From Luidia sarsii (lineage: Eukaryota; Echinodermata; Asteroidea; Paxillosida; Luidiidae), in assembly GCA_949987565.1 (NCBI GenBank), contig OX465107.1:15455805-15519804 (forward strand): 64,000 nt of DNA. Direction: 5' to 3'. This document shows, one piece after another, positions 33,091 through 44,764 of the stretch. The notes under the pieces are model-generated. The model ran no database searches, was not told where the DNA came from, and saw only the letters and a program-made list of their open reading frames with translations. The first letter of the stretch is position 1; every line of letters starts with the position of its first letter. Position numbers and translations under genes: made by a program.

Positions 33091-34916
33091 TCGTAACCCT
33101 TCGTAAGCTTGATCGTGCTGTCAAACCCTCTTAACCTGTTCAGACAAATCCTCTCTAACCTTTTGAATCATCAATCAGTACGAATTCTTCACTGGAGAAT
33201 CATGCCGTCTTGGGGTAGATCCTATTATCGACCATTGGTTCAAATTATAATCAGTATAGAATAGATTCATTTTTGATATATCATGATTTGGCGTCGTTGA
33301 GAATGTAATGCAGTGAAGGTTTTGCGTACTCGATATGCAATCAGTACTGCAAAATATAATACTCAGTGCTATAGCCTACATATGCCCGATTGCCTGCTTG
33401 GGAGAAACGCAGACAGCTCGGGTGGGATTCGATTCAGGGACTCCTGCTTTCAATTGAAGGCAACAGCAACTCAGAAGGCATTCGTGCTAAGTATTTATCA
33501 CACATTACCGATCGCTACTTACTGGGGGAAACCTCGCTGAAGACCATCGGTGTCTATCTTCACAGCCCTGTATTATTATTATATGACCGACCCCACACCG
33601 TCTTGCACCCTCCGACCTGTCGTGCTGTTCCGAGCTGCGATGCGATATGATTCAACGCTCCCACAACCTGGCAGCGAAGGCTCGCTGACCCACCCATCCC
33701 CCTGTCAAGCCTCTTGACAGACTCCCCAACAGCCAAAAACAAACCAAAATTATTTCTTCTCAGGAGTTCCAAGTCCCCTTGGGGCGGTGGAATTGAACAC
33801 CGTCCACCGAGGCTGTGATGTCCCGTCCATAAACTCCACTGACAGCCCTTAGTGAAGGATCCCCTCCCGATTGTTTGTTGCAAGCCACGGTAGTCAATCC
33901 TCTCTTTTCCCCTAAAAAAAGCTTCATGTTATTATTCCTGGGCTCCCGAGCAAAAAAAAGAAGAAGAAAAATCCTCATGTTCTTGTCATTTGTGCTTAGC
34001 TTGATAGGGTTTCCAGTGGAGTTGTTCTTCCTTCTCTTTTTTAAGTCTCTGTTTGGTCAGAAACTGCCGTCGCCCGGTGTCAAAACCTCGCCGTGTTGAG
34101 ACAGCGACACGATCCCTTGCCGGCGCTGTTTACTCTTCCCTGGGCCAGTGCCGGAGCCCCCCGGGGGCCAACCCACCCTACCTACACCCACACCCCCTGA
34201 GCAGCGAGCCAAGCCGTCTTGGATTGCGGGACTCGAACACTCCTCGACGTAACACTATGAAGACGGGATTGCTGATGACGTCTGGAGTGAAAGAAAAAAA
34301 ATTCCAGCACACTTGACGTCTGGCTTGGTTTAGGATACGCTTTCTTTTTTTCATTTTTTTTTTTTGGCGGGGGTTTCTGCCCGGCCACTTCGGCTAATTG
34401 GTTGGACGTGTATACAAGAGCACCGACTCAATTGGCTTAGCTGTGCTGCGAATTAGTTCGATCTGGTTCCCTTGTATACGTTGACGCTGTGACCGTGCCG
34501 TTGACGGAAAGCCGTTCGAACGCTTGAACGAAGAAGACGCGGGTGAGGATCGTTGCAAACCCTGACCCCTGTCCGTGCGATGTAATCCAGACTCGTGGTC
34601 ATGCCATCGACGACTGTTGCGTGGCAGGTCCGCCCTTGCATGTGCATGTCCAACCACTGAACTCGATCATCCTGACCTTATGACCTACACCACGCAGACT
34701 GTCACTTCTGAATTTTGCTGTGTTGTGGTTTGCATGCGTGATTACATATCAGAGATATCCTTCCTCTCTTTCCCATGATCAAACTCGGCCGGTTTAATTC
34801 ATCGGGCGCAATGTTACACGCGCGCCAATGCTACCCTTCGCATCGGCTGGTGGCCCGCGCACTAGGAACGAGGTGAATGGTAGACGCCGGGAACAAGGCT
34901 GGCGAGCCCACTCTGA
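33091..34916. other. Unique non-coding sequence
   Basis: No gene recognised. GGGATTCGATTCAGGGACTC near 33425 resembles an inverted polymerase III B-box region but the rest of a tRNA-like fold is not evident. Confidence 0.35.
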
Positions 34917-35355
34917 GGCCCTTTACGAATCCACGGAGCAGGTTCGGGCTTGGGCATAGGCCGTTTACGAAATGAAGGCTTAGGCTCGGGCTTAGGTTTC
35001 GGTCATATTTATCTTACCCTTTATAATGCCACAGACATCTAGAAACAACCGTTTGGCCCCATTAACTTGATGAACATATCTGGATTTTCGGGTTTTGTCA
35101 GACGGAGACAAAGCCTCAGCCCGATCCCGATCCATGGATTCGTAAAGGGCCTATCTATCCGTCTGAACCCCCCCCCTCCCGAAAATCCAGGATGTTGTTT
35201 GTCGCCGACTTTGAAGGCTTGGTGGCTTGATACAGAGTATCAACCAAGAAACTTGGGCCAAACGCTTGTGTCTAGATCCCTTTGGCATTATAACGGGTAA
35301 GGGAAACATGGCCGAAGCCAAAGCCAGAGCCGAATCCTTCATTTCGTAAAGGGCC
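34917..35355. mobile_element. Composite foldback/MITE, GGCCCTTTACGAA ends, copy 2
   Basis: Four related ends are present: GGCCCTTTACGAATCCA (34917), GGCCGTTTACGAAATGAAGG (34959), TGGATTCGTAAAGGGCC (to 35151) and CCTTCATTTCGTAAAGGGCC (to 35355). The 34959/35355 pair encloses long imperfect inverted arms (TAATGCCACAGACATCTAGA mirrored near 35270-35290). The 34917/35151 pair interleaves with it, so this is two insertions or a rearranged element. Confidence 0.75.
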
Positions 35356-35821
35356 GAGTATCTTGCGTTCCAAGATGGCCGACGGCGGCTTCAATTCCAT
35401 CTTCCGACACGTAGAGATCTGTGTGACCCTACCGTTGCTGCTACTGAAAATCTTGAAGAATTCTAACTCTATGTAGAATAGCCTGAAGGTGACAATGATG
35501 ATACGGAAAGATGTAGTCACGCATTGATTATAGAATCACATGAGTGGAATGGGAGAGGATAGACACGGGACGCTCATAGCTCCTGCCCTGGATACACTTA
35601 CTTTTTTGGGTTGGGGTGATGTTGTCTCTAGGGGGCGCTATCAGGTATCTCGAAGTAAGTCAGCTACAAAGGGCGCCCAGATCGGCTGAGAAGAGCCCAA
35701 CTAAATAGCTTCGGTTTTACCCAGTTTAATTTGATTATAACCTTGTCTCGACTTCTTCTATATCTGTCACACGACTTTGTTTAGATTTCTCCAAACTCCT
35801 AGCAGGATGCTTCTATCACTG

Positions 35822-35890
35822 CCATTGAGAAAGGTCCTGATAGGATCGAACATTCATGCCCTCCAATTTTCAGTTAGCTTAATTTTTTTT
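35822..35890 (-). repeat. Repeat family B, copy 3, diverged
   Basis: CCATTGAGAAAGGTCCTGAT then AGGATCGAACATTCATGCCC is the complement of the B terminal block, with GAAACGTC decayed to GAACATTC. Confidence 0.65.
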
Positions 35891-36141
35891 ATCACTTTTG
35901 AGATTTGTTTGTGAAAGTTCAAGAGTATATTTTCGCTTCTTGTTCATCGGTTCCCGGGCCAGTCCAAACTTGTGGAAAAAACCCCACGCCAACCATGCAG
36001 AGTTTGCCTTCGTGTTATTATCATGTGGTGTTATGATTCAATACAATACGATGTAATGCATGGAGGTCGGGCCGCAGGACGAGACGAGGGTGTCGCCCAC
36101 GAAGTTGAAGCGCCCTTTCTCGTCTTACAACCCGTCTCCCT

Positions 36142-36179
<38 letters not shown>

Positions 36180-36789
36180 TCCCTCCCTCTCCCCCTCTCT
36201 CCCTTCCCCTCTCTTTATGTCATTACGCACCCGGGCTCTCGGACCAGCCGACTACACTGAATCGATTAGGCAGGAGGATGGCTCTAAGCTATCACAATCA
36301 CGACCCGGGCGAGAGTTCTCAAATTTGATCAAGATTTAGTCGCGGACCCTGGCGGCAGTTTTCGGCTCCCTCCTCCTCCTCCTCTTCCTATAGCTTTGCG
36401 GGGAGATGGATGTCGGAACGTCCCTCTTTAGAAGTCAACGTTTCCCTTGTTCTCTTGCTTGGAAACTTTTTTTTTGGTTTATCTGTTAACCGCCAAAATG
36501 ATGTGAGGGGGAGGGGACGATACAGTAGGGCCTACGAGCCACGTAGTTTGTTTATACGGTGTTGGTTTGTGAAGTAAGCCTGAGAGGTTGTATAGGGTTC
36601 TCGTTTCCCTTCAACATTGGCGGGAGCATTGTAGACCTATTTAGGGTAAGCTGTACTCCAATAAATGTGGCATCTATAATTCATGGATATATATATATAA
36701 CCTTTCTTGTCATAATGTATTTTAGTTTCATGTATTATTATTATTATCATTATATTATACTAGCTATTTTTAAAAGAAATATTTGGAAA
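35891..36789. other. Unique sequence with a CT run
   Basis: Holds (CT)n/CCCT repeats at about 36136-36216. No gene recognised. Confidence 0.4.
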
Positions 36790-36900
36790 TTTTGAACCCG
36801 AGACCTCTGGATTTGCGTACCAGCGCTCGTATCATCGGAGCTAACAATATTGGTTGTTGGCACCTGAATGGAAACGGGGCGTGATCCCTGGAGATATGCT
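36790..36900 (-). repeat. tRNA-like repeat (family T), copy 3, partial
   Basis: GAACCCGAGACCTCTGGATT and GCGTACCAGCGCTC are the inverted B-box and anticodon-arm region of family T. The following ~40 bp (GGAGATATGCTGCAGTTAAC) is a T-family end in the opposite orientation, so this is a rearranged or head-to-head pair. Confidence 0.6.
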
Positions 36901-36913
36901 GCAGTTAACAATG

Positions 36914-37205
36914 AACCTTTCCCATGAAATATGCAAATTAGACCTAGCGCATGCGCTTAACTAAATTGGTGGGCAAGCTGGCTGCCAACCAATCATAGTT
37001 TTCCACGTGCGTGCGCGAGTTCCTTCTCACCATTGATCTCCATAATAATATTATGGAGATCAATGCTTCTCACTAATAGTTCGGCTATTCAGCGTCTCCT
37101 GCGCGCGTATTTCGAAACCTGCACGCAACGCGCACTCGTTTGCCCACCAATAATTTAGTAAAGCGCACGCGCCAGCTCATATTTGCATATTTCATGGGAA
37201 AGGTC
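36914..37205. mobile_element. Foldback element, ~145-bp inverted arms
   Basis: ACCTTTCCCATGAAATATGC at the left is matched by GCATATTTCATGGGAAAGGT at the right. Pairing continues inward (CTAAATTGGTGGGCAAGC with its mirror near 37145) to a central hairpin with 15-bp perfect arms ATTGATCTCCATAAT / ATTATGGAGATCAAT around AAT (37033-37065). Nearly the whole element can fold on itself. It splits a family T sequence (left part to 36913, right part from 37206). Confidence 0.85.
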
Positions 37206-37250
37206 CATTAAATGCTTGCTTCTTGGGTTCGAGTTGCGGTTCAGTTTTCT
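37206..37250 (+). repeat. Family T fragment right of the foldback element
   Basis: TTGGGTTCGAGTTGCGGTTC and AGTTTTCTTTG match the B box and tail of family T and continue the fragment left of 36914. Confidence 0.5.
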
Positions 37251-38204
37251 TTGTCATTTGTCGAAAATCCTTCAAACGTCCCCAGTCATTATTTCCTGGT
37301 TTTTTTTGTTTTCATATAATTGTTTTTGTTATTGTAAATCAGATGTTTTAGCCTGTTGGCTGGTAGGCCTATGAATAAATGAATTTTCCATCGATGTATT
37401 TTTGAGAGTCTATTTAAGAACCTTGCTAAAGACGGCGAGGTTTGTACAATCTAACCCCCATCCCGTAATATCCACTCCACAAGTTCAATAACTTAGGTCC
37501 TAATACCACGGATGTTGTCATATTATAGGATTAGGGTATAGAGCTGGGCGAGGGAAGCCAGAGGCATGATATTTTTAGCTAAAAGAAGGGTCATGGATGC
37601 TCGCTTTGAGAGTTTACCTAAGTATCCCACTTTCCCCCTTTTTCTGTGTCGCATTCGTGCATGGATCTCACGGTTTGGCGGGACACCGTACTTCCCCTGC
37701 CCCCCCCGGTAGGGACGACTGGTGGACCAGAATTGTTTACTGAAGATATACGAGACGGACGGACCAAAAAAAAATATATAGAGCTTGAACCGCTGGCTAT
37801 TTTTTTTCTCAAGAAATTAGATCAGCTTTTATTATATTTATATCATGAACTCAATGACGATGTTAAAGCCACGCTGTAAGGTCTAAACGTGAGAACTACT
37901 CATAAAGAGGAACGTGTGAAGCCAGGCTATTGACTGTTGCAACAGCCACACGGGCTATACTGCCTGTACGTTAACAAAACCTCTGACAACCTGTACGGTA
38001 TATCTCTTTTTCTTTTTTCTTTTTTATCTTCACAGAATATTCCAATCACGAGAAGTATACACAACAACGTCACTTTGGAGGAAAAAGAAAAGTTAAAATT
38101 CAAATTAAAGGAAAATACGACGCGAGAGAAATAGAGCTTGATAGCTAGCTTGAATCACGAGCTACTGACATAATATTGACAATGATATTTTAGAACGGTA
38201 CTTC
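37251..38204. other. Unique AT-rich non-coding sequence
   Basis: Nothing recognised. Confidence 0.4.
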
Positions 38205-38600
38205 CATAGTGTGCTATTTCTGACAGTGTTTTCCACTGTTCGAAACTGAATTTGATTTGCATGGTAATGGCACAAGTGTGTTATTCCCAACAACACCAGT
38301 TGTTTGCAAATGGCTTAATTCTATACCCTGTTATTACACGACGTATCGCGCTTTTTCGGTCTGTATCCTACAGTATGGAAATTTTGCTCGGTAATAACGA
38401 TATACCGCGCTATTCCTGTCTGTACTCTACGCCTTAGAAGTGGTTTTGTCTCGCTTCGTGATTGCACAAATTACTGTACCATTCCTGCCAGTAACAATTG
38501 TTTGCAACTTACTTTGTTTTTCTTGCAATGACACAAAATTTAGCGCCATTCATGTAAGTACTATACTGTTTGAAACTAAAGCGTTTGTGGCTTGAAAGTG
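38205..38600. repeat. Ancient degenerate tandem repeat, ~67-bp period, 6 units
   Basis: The anchor GCTATTCCTG and its variants start at about 38213, 38280, 38350, 38409, 38478 and 38545. Each unit continues with a TCAGTACTCTACTGTTTG-like part, AAACT and a TTGCAATGACAC-like end. Units are strongly diverged, so the array is old and not being homogenised. Confidence 0.65.
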
Positions 38601-40639
38601 TCTGTCGTGCACCACTCCACAGCCACCGTTCGACTTCACAGACGACCACTATGCAGTTTAAACCTTTGCCTGAAATAACCCCAACCAAACGCCCATCTTT
38701 CTCGTTGCAGGACCACCCGTTTTGACCGGGACCTTGCCTGAGAGTGAAGTGATCTAAATCTCAACGAACTCGCCAGGAGTTGATACAGCCCACATCTGAC
38801 ACACGGCATTGCTTCTGTACACGAACTTGCCATGGTGTGCCCGTCTCTGCCCGAGTTACCGATCTCCCAACGCCTTGCAGGTAAGAAGACTCGACCACGT
38901 GTACCAAGAGCTTTCCAGCCTCCGGTGTGAACTGCTCTACGTCATTGCATCACATGGTCCCACAAGAAATGGGGACTCTCCCACCCAAACATGCCAACTC
39001 TACCAAAAAGCTGCCTTTTTTTTTTACAAAGAATTCTTGCAGAATAAAGGAGCATGCTATTGCTCTGCTAAGGACAAAAATTAAAGAAAGAAATTACACG
39101 GCACAACACAAATAATATAATGACTTGGCTAAGCAATGGACAGTCTATACAACTCGCTCTATGAGAACAATGGCTTCACTGTCAGAAAACAACTACGCCG
39201 TCACTAAAGGGTGAAAGATTTACAGAATGATTCCAATTCATATACATGTACTGAATATATGGACATTTTGGGGGCGACGTTATTAAGGCGAGGCAGTTCT
39301 CCAAACTTAGTCCGAGTAAATGTCTCCCAGAGTTCTTTTTTCTTTGAAAGGTGTGTGGATTTGTGTGTGGCTGTGTATAGATTACGGTGCAAGAGGTGCA
39401 AGATAATTACAGGTGCTCCTTACATTTTGGGGTCGTCTGGGGACCCTTTTCTTGGGGGCGGGGCGGGGGCGGGGCGTGGGCGGCGCCGGGGGGGGGGGGG
39501 GTCGCCTCTCGGGGCTAACCCTACCCCCTTGCGAGCGGGAGACCGATGCCGACAATAATCCCCAGCGCGCTCGTGCGCTTGCCGGTCATGGCACGGTCGC
39601 TCGCGCCATTGTCCGGGCGTCTCCCAACGGCTTCCGGGCTCGCTGGAAACTCGGAATTAATTTTTTTTTGGGGGGGGGGTTTCTTAAAGACATACCCCCT
39701 ATCCCTTCGCCCCACCCCACCCCACCCCACCACCCCCTAAGACGTGCCGAATACAATGCCCGTGAACATAATTTGTTCGTTTCACGTTCAGTGGATCAGA
39801 CCGTTCCCTTTAATTCTATTTCACCGTCGTGCCCCCATGCTGTTATACCCCCTCCCCGCCATTTTCGTTAACCTTCATTAAAACAGCGAATCGACAACAA
39901 ACATGAAATAACATGATGACCTTTCGTGGACATGAAATTACGAATAGATTTACGTCCAAAGTATTACATGCGTTGGTTAGTCAACTCGGGATTGATTCTC
40001 CATTCTCCGAAACGGAATGATTTCAACAATATATATAGTTTACTTTATTTTCATTAATTCTACGTTATTCTTTGTGTATAGTAAATGAATAAAACGTATA
40101 ATATCAATTGCAACAATCCACATGAAATGGCTGAACTGTTCAGAAAAAAGCCCGCTTTTCAATCGTCGACTCTAAAGCCAATTTTCTTGTGTTTAAAAGA
40201 AATGTTTACATTGCTTTTGCTATTTTACTCTCTCGCTGAAATTATCATCTTAACCTGTTTAATTAACATGGAACCAAGTGAAAATCACGCTCTGACTTTT
40301 CACCCAAAAAAATCAAAAAACTATTTGGTTATAACGTCTGGCGCTAGAACAATTAGGCGTGAACTACTGACGTAAGTGTGACGCAAACATCGTCAGAGAC
40401 GAGTGCATTATAATATTTTCGTCGTCATTTATTTTTATTCTGCCGTCCTTGTCGTTGTAAATTCTTATTCTATATAAGTTTCAATTTCTCAATCTGCAAA
40501 ATGGGAATTCCCAGAATGCGTATCTGATAAATCACCCATTTTTTATGCTATACGGTACGGCACAAAATAATCCTCTCGTGAGACAGACCCAACAAAGGGT
40601 CATTCATGCGGTTCTTAGAAAGTAGCCCTCCGAACAGTA
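38601..40639. other. Unique non-coding sequence with a G-quadruplex-prone tract
   Basis: No gene recognised. The run at about 39457-39502 (GGGGGCGGGGCGGGGGCGGG and a G13 run) is G-quadruplex-prone and makes spurious Gly/Arg-rich frames. AT-rich sequence follows from 39880. Confidence 0.4.
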
Positions 40640-40770
40640 GTTCATTACTTAAGTTATTACCAGCTCGGGAAAAAGGCGGGCATCGGTTTTTTTAAAACTA
40701 GCCTGAAAGACGTCCATACTGATGGGGACTGGAATATTGGACATCGTTTGTTAGCCAGGGCTGCTTGATT
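40640..40770 (+). pseudogene. Possible decayed LINE C-terminal fragment
   Basis: After a frameshift in a T run at about 40688-40694 the plus strand reads FKTSLKDVHTDGDWNIGHRL then LARAA and a stop. This recalls the region after the reverse transcriptase of many animal non-LTR elements (FKDxLK...W..LA.DRAxWR). The match is short and broken, so it is tentative. Confidence 0.3.
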
Positions 40771-41429
40771 TTAGGGCCTTAATTCTTGTCTCACCGAGCC
40801 AGTATTCAGAAGAAGAGTATTCAGAATTCCCCATGTGGACTACACCCTTGAGATTTAAAGGACCCCGTCCAATATTGGAATGCCAAGTAGATATTGCACT
40901 TCATAACGATATCTCCACAATGTCAGCTTCGTGCGCACTCACTGCGCACGATTTTTGTTTAAGTGAGAGGGTCGTACGCATCCATTATCAGTGTTAGCCT
41001 GCTTCAAGGTGATCTTATATGAAAGCACAGAGAAGGGTCGTCTGCTATCAACAGCTTGTAACACAGCAAGTCATTCAAATGAAACAAACCGGCCAAATGA
41101 TTGTCTTCAGTCAGTATTGATCCCCGAACCCTATAGAGCGAGTTTGTGTCGATGATTAAGAAACTTAAAAAAAAGAGGTAAATAAATGAAAAACAAAATT
41201 GACTGAATAGACCCAAAAAGCCCACCCACCCCCCGAAACACGACGCCAATTCGGCCTTAATCACGAAGCGATGGTTTGTAAGCCCAGTGCGTGCACGCTG
41301 GTCTCAGCAAGGTGTCCCGTCTTTAGCAGTTCATGGCGTACGGCTGGAAACGCCCGATGCATTTCCTCTTGATGGCTGGACGGTTAGGCACTTCTGCGGC
41401 TTCAATGAACGGATCCTCTTGATCTGGAT
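40771..41429. other. Unique non-coding sequence
   Basis: Nothing recognised. Confidence 0.4.
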
Positions 41430-41965
41430 AGAGAACGATAGAGAGAGAGAGAGAAGGTTAGGAGAGATACATAACAAGAGAGAAACAGGGAGACAAACGG
41501 ATTGATGTAGAGGGGAAGAGAGAGGAGAGATAGGGAGAGAGAGACAGTGAGACAAACGGAGTGAGATAGAGGGGAAGAGAGAGAGAGAGGAGAGAGAGAG
41601 AGGAAGAGGGACAGGGAGAGAGAAACAGGGAGACAAATAGAGTGAGATAGATGGGAAGAGAGAGAGAGGGGGACAGAGAGACAGGGGGAGAGAGAGGGAA
41701 CAGAGAGACAGGGAGAGAGAGAGAGGAGAAGAGAAAGAGATACAGATGAGGAGACAGACAGCGAGACAGATGAAGAGAGAATGACAGGCAAGAGAAAGAG
41801 ACGGAGAAACCAAGAAAGACAGAAAGAGAGACGAAGAGAGGAAGATAGAGAAAAAGGGAAAGAGAAGGGTAGAGAGATAAAGCAGATGGAGAGAGAGTTG
41901 GAAGACGATAAGAGAGAACAGAGCGAGGGAAACGGGAAGTGGCAAGAGAGAGGAAAGGAACGAGA
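41430..41965. repeat. GA-rich (GAGA)n tract, imperfect
   Basis: Plus strand is GAGAGA/GACAGA-rich with higher-order repeats (GAGACAAACGGAGTGAGATA-like blocks recur). The two ~200-codon Ser/Leu-rich minus frames are its shadows. Confidence 0.88.
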
Positions 41966-42612
41966 TATTTGTTTTTGTTTATTGAGGTTTTTCCATGGAA
42001 AACATAATTGTAGCTGAACCTGTTTAGCAGTATCGCAATTCGTAAAACACATTCTGGTCTTCGTGCCTGAAATCATTATTATGGAGCTAGCCTATAGGAG
42101 CACGTAGCTCCCTAGTGAGAAACTGCAACGAAGGAGGGCGCTGCAGATAATGCCGATGATTATCACCCTCCACCCCCCCCCTCCGTCACCAACTGGAGCA
42201 GGGACCAGTGTGGGTAACGGAAACCAGTCAGACAAGAACACATGCGGTATGCAAAATGACGGATCAACCAACCTGTAGGGCTGTACCGTTGAAAGTCTTC
42301 AGTTTGCCCTTGGCTGGCGACCCATGCGTTGCTTCCTGCCAGCTCGCTGGTGAGCAGGCGCTGTTGTAATCTATCCAAGACCTGTAGGCAACCGGAAGAA
42401 GGAGAAGAGGAAAGGTGTATAAGGTGTCCCGGTGTTATCGCTAAACCAGCCGCACAAGAGCTGCGGCTCGGGGATTTTGTCCACGAAAAGGAAGTACATG
42501 TACATCGCCTTCGCCATCATTCTCGTTCTCATCCATTCATCATTCTCATCTTCCACAACCTCATTCTCACACTCCTCCCCCGTCCTGCTCATACTGCTCA
42601 TACCGCTCACCC
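41966..42612. other. Unique non-coding sequence
   Basis: No gene recognised. A CTCF-like site GAAGGAGGGCGCTG lies at 42130-42143. Confidence 0.4.
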
Positions 42613-42712
42613 CCTGCATCCACCACCACCACCGCCGCCGTTGCCACCAACACCACAACAACAACTACCACCACCACCGCCACCACCACCACCACCACCG
42701 CCACCGCACGGC
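42613..42712. repeat. (CAC)n-type trinucleotide tract
   Basis: Imperfect CCACCA/CAACAA run. It gives His- or Pro-rich shadow frames on plus and Trp-rich ones on minus. Confidence 0.8.
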
Positions 42713-43540
42713 ACGGCCATTGCGATTTTACGCAAACGCCGCTTCAGCCGACGGTACCTTTTCTCCATGTAGGACTGTGCGACACTATAAGGTATACCCC
42801 CTTCTGTATTGACCCAAAAGAAAGGTGTCTGACTATGATGGAATGATCAATAAAAACAGGGTTCTTAAAACTTTTCTGCGAGATGTCTTTTTTTGGGGGC
42901 AGATGCAGACTGACACCTGTCGGCTCAGATCACGTTCGCTTTCTGAGCCACTCTCGCGTTTTCAATCGCGGTACCTCGACATGGAAACTGTCATCACACG
43001 GATGACGCATTGGTAATTTCTGACTCTCTCTGCACCCACTCCCCTCCCCACTCTCTCTCTCTCTCCCTCTCTCTCCCTTTCACTCGCCACGTCCATTAAC
43101 CAGTCAATAGTTTGCGACGAAAATGATGGAGCGATCTTCCGTGGCCAAACGTGCCGCAGCCATCCGCCTCCCGCGCGCGCCGAAATAAGGCCGGCTGCGA
43201 TCCGCCCGGTAATCCCGCAGCCCGAGTTCTCGTCATGGTCGGGCCGGATTGTGTGTCGGGACTACTTTACTTAATTGTCGCGTGTCTTCAAGTCTGACAC
43301 CCACCTTCCCACCGACCGCCGCCCCCCCCCCTCCGTGCTTTATGTCGCATGCCCACTACAAGCTATATACACCGTACCGCATGCCGAGTTGGTGTCTCGT
43401 AATTGCCGCGTCAACCGATTGGTCCGATTTCTGCTCTGTTACGCCGTGCTTTATGAAAACGGGCGGTTTTCCTCAAGATGCTCGCCTCCGTGCATTAAAG
43501 GGCCTTGGATTTGTTTATTGAAACGGCAAAGGCAATTCAA
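42713..43540. other. Unique non-coding sequence, GC-rich middle
   Basis: CT run at about 43050-43082 and a CpG-rich block at 43140-43330. No gene recognised. Confidence 0.4.
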
Positions 43541-43544
43541 CTAC

Positions 43545-43620
43545 AACGGGATTTGAACCCTTTTACTTCGGGTTTAACGTAGCAGAGGCATCGGGTTAAA
43601 ATCCCGGTCCAGTCAAATGT
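43545..43620 (+). repeat. tRNA-like repeat (family T) remnant, two inverted B boxes
   Basis: GGGATTTGAACCC at about 43550 (B box on minus) is followed within 50 bp by CGGGTTAAAATCCCGGTCCA then GTCAAATG (B box and tail on plus), a head-to-head pair of truncated copies. Confidence 0.5.
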
Positions 43621-43741
43621 TTTGAAATTTTTGATGATTTTTTTTCCCTTTCCTTTTTTAGTATGAAAACATTTGGCTGGTTTTCGACTGGAAAGCTGAG
43701 ATAATGTTTGGACCACATTTGTTTATTAGATTTGTTTATTT

Positions 43742-43899
43742 ACTGTTTCTGTTCCGGAATGCAGTACTGTGAAATGTTCCAATAGCCTTTTCCCCAGTAC
43801 TGCTACGCTTTGGAACTCTCTACCTACATCCTGTTTTCCATCTTCGTACAAACTGGATCTGTTCAAGAGGAACGTGAATAGATACCTTCGTTCCCTTTG
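43742..43899 (+). pseudogene. C-terminus of a non-LTR retrotransposon (LINE) ORF
   Basis: In frame with a TGA at 43897-43899 the plus strand encodes VPECSTVKCSNSLFPSTATL then WNSLPTSCFPSSYKLDLFKR and NVNRYLRSL. The FP...LWNSLP...S...FKR...YL pattern is the end of the reverse-transcriptase polyprotein in CR1/Jockey/Rex-like LINEs. Only about 52 codons remain before an upstream in-frame stop (43727-43729), so the copy is 5'-truncated. The following ~90 bp, with CCTCTTCTAG and a palindromic GGCCTTATATAAGGCC, may be its 3' untranslated region. Confidence 0.8.
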
Positions 43900-44384
43900 A
43901 CTGTGTTTTCTTTCTTTATCTGTCTATTCCTCTTCTAGTTTTCCTATAGCCATCACCTCGAGTGGCCTTATATAAGGCCTTGTGTTTTGCGATCTTTCAT
44001 TAGATAATTTTGAATTTTGAGTTAATCGTTATTTAACTATCGCATGTCTTCACGGGGATAAGTGGTGGACATAATCGGCCGAAATATTGAGTTTGTTATC
44101 TGCACCAAAATACATTTATGTATGATTTAATTATATAATTCATGTTATGTGCATTTGATTAGATATATTTAATTTATAGTGTGTGTTAGCAAGGCAATCA
44201 GCGAAATAGGACTTTTCAAAAACAACAACATGGAACTTAACATCTGGGACCACCATGTTCATCTTCACTACACTGATAATGAATCATTCCATCTATATGT
44301 TTTGGCATTAACGGTTGTATCCACTTTGTGTGATCCCTATAGCTGCTGTAGCCGGGTTTACAACAATGGGTTTTTGGTATCTTA

Positions 44385-44595
44385 ATGAAGGAGAGGGTCT
44401 GATCTCTGGAGATGGCAGTTAATAATTGAATGCTTTTGACAGGCGCCCCTACCCCGGCAAAGATTAGTTGACTATTAGATAGTTAGAAGGCCACCATCTA
44501 TAAGGGCTGGATAGCTCAGATGGTAAGAGCACTGGTGGTACGCAAAACCAGAGGTCTCGGGTTCAAGTCCCAGTCCAGTCAAAGTTTCCATGGCT
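44385..44595 (+). repeat. tRNA-like repeat (family T), best-preserved copy
   Basis: The body runs from CTGGAGATGGCAGTTAATAA through GACAGGCGCCCCTACCCCGG to the tRNA-like segment at 44505-44580. That segment has a 7-bp acceptor (GGCTGGA/TCCAGTC), TA, a D arm GCTC...GAGC containing the A box TAGCTCAGATGG, an anticodon stem CTGGT/ACCAG with an oversized 10-base loop, and the B box GGGTTCAAGTCCC. No CCA or run of T follows directly. Unusually the tRNA-like part is at the 3' side of the conserved repeat. Confidence 0.8.
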
Positions 44596-44764
44596 ATTTT
44601 TTTAATTTATTCAAAATTTTCCTGTCAGTATTATTTGATTTATTATTTTTTCCATAGCTTGTATGTCTTTTGTTTGTCTTATATGAGCTGCAGTGAACCA
44701 GCTGATAACCCATTTAGGTGCAACGCTCTTTTTCCACTAATGCATAGTGTGTAAAAACGAAAAA

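Noticed and set aside
39413..39871. Gly-rich protein frame
   Set aside because: Produced by G-runs; no domain and no conserved start context.
44505..44580. Functional tRNA gene
   Set aside because: The anticodon loop has 10 bases, the T stem has a mismatch, and the segment belongs to a multi-copy dispersed repeat.
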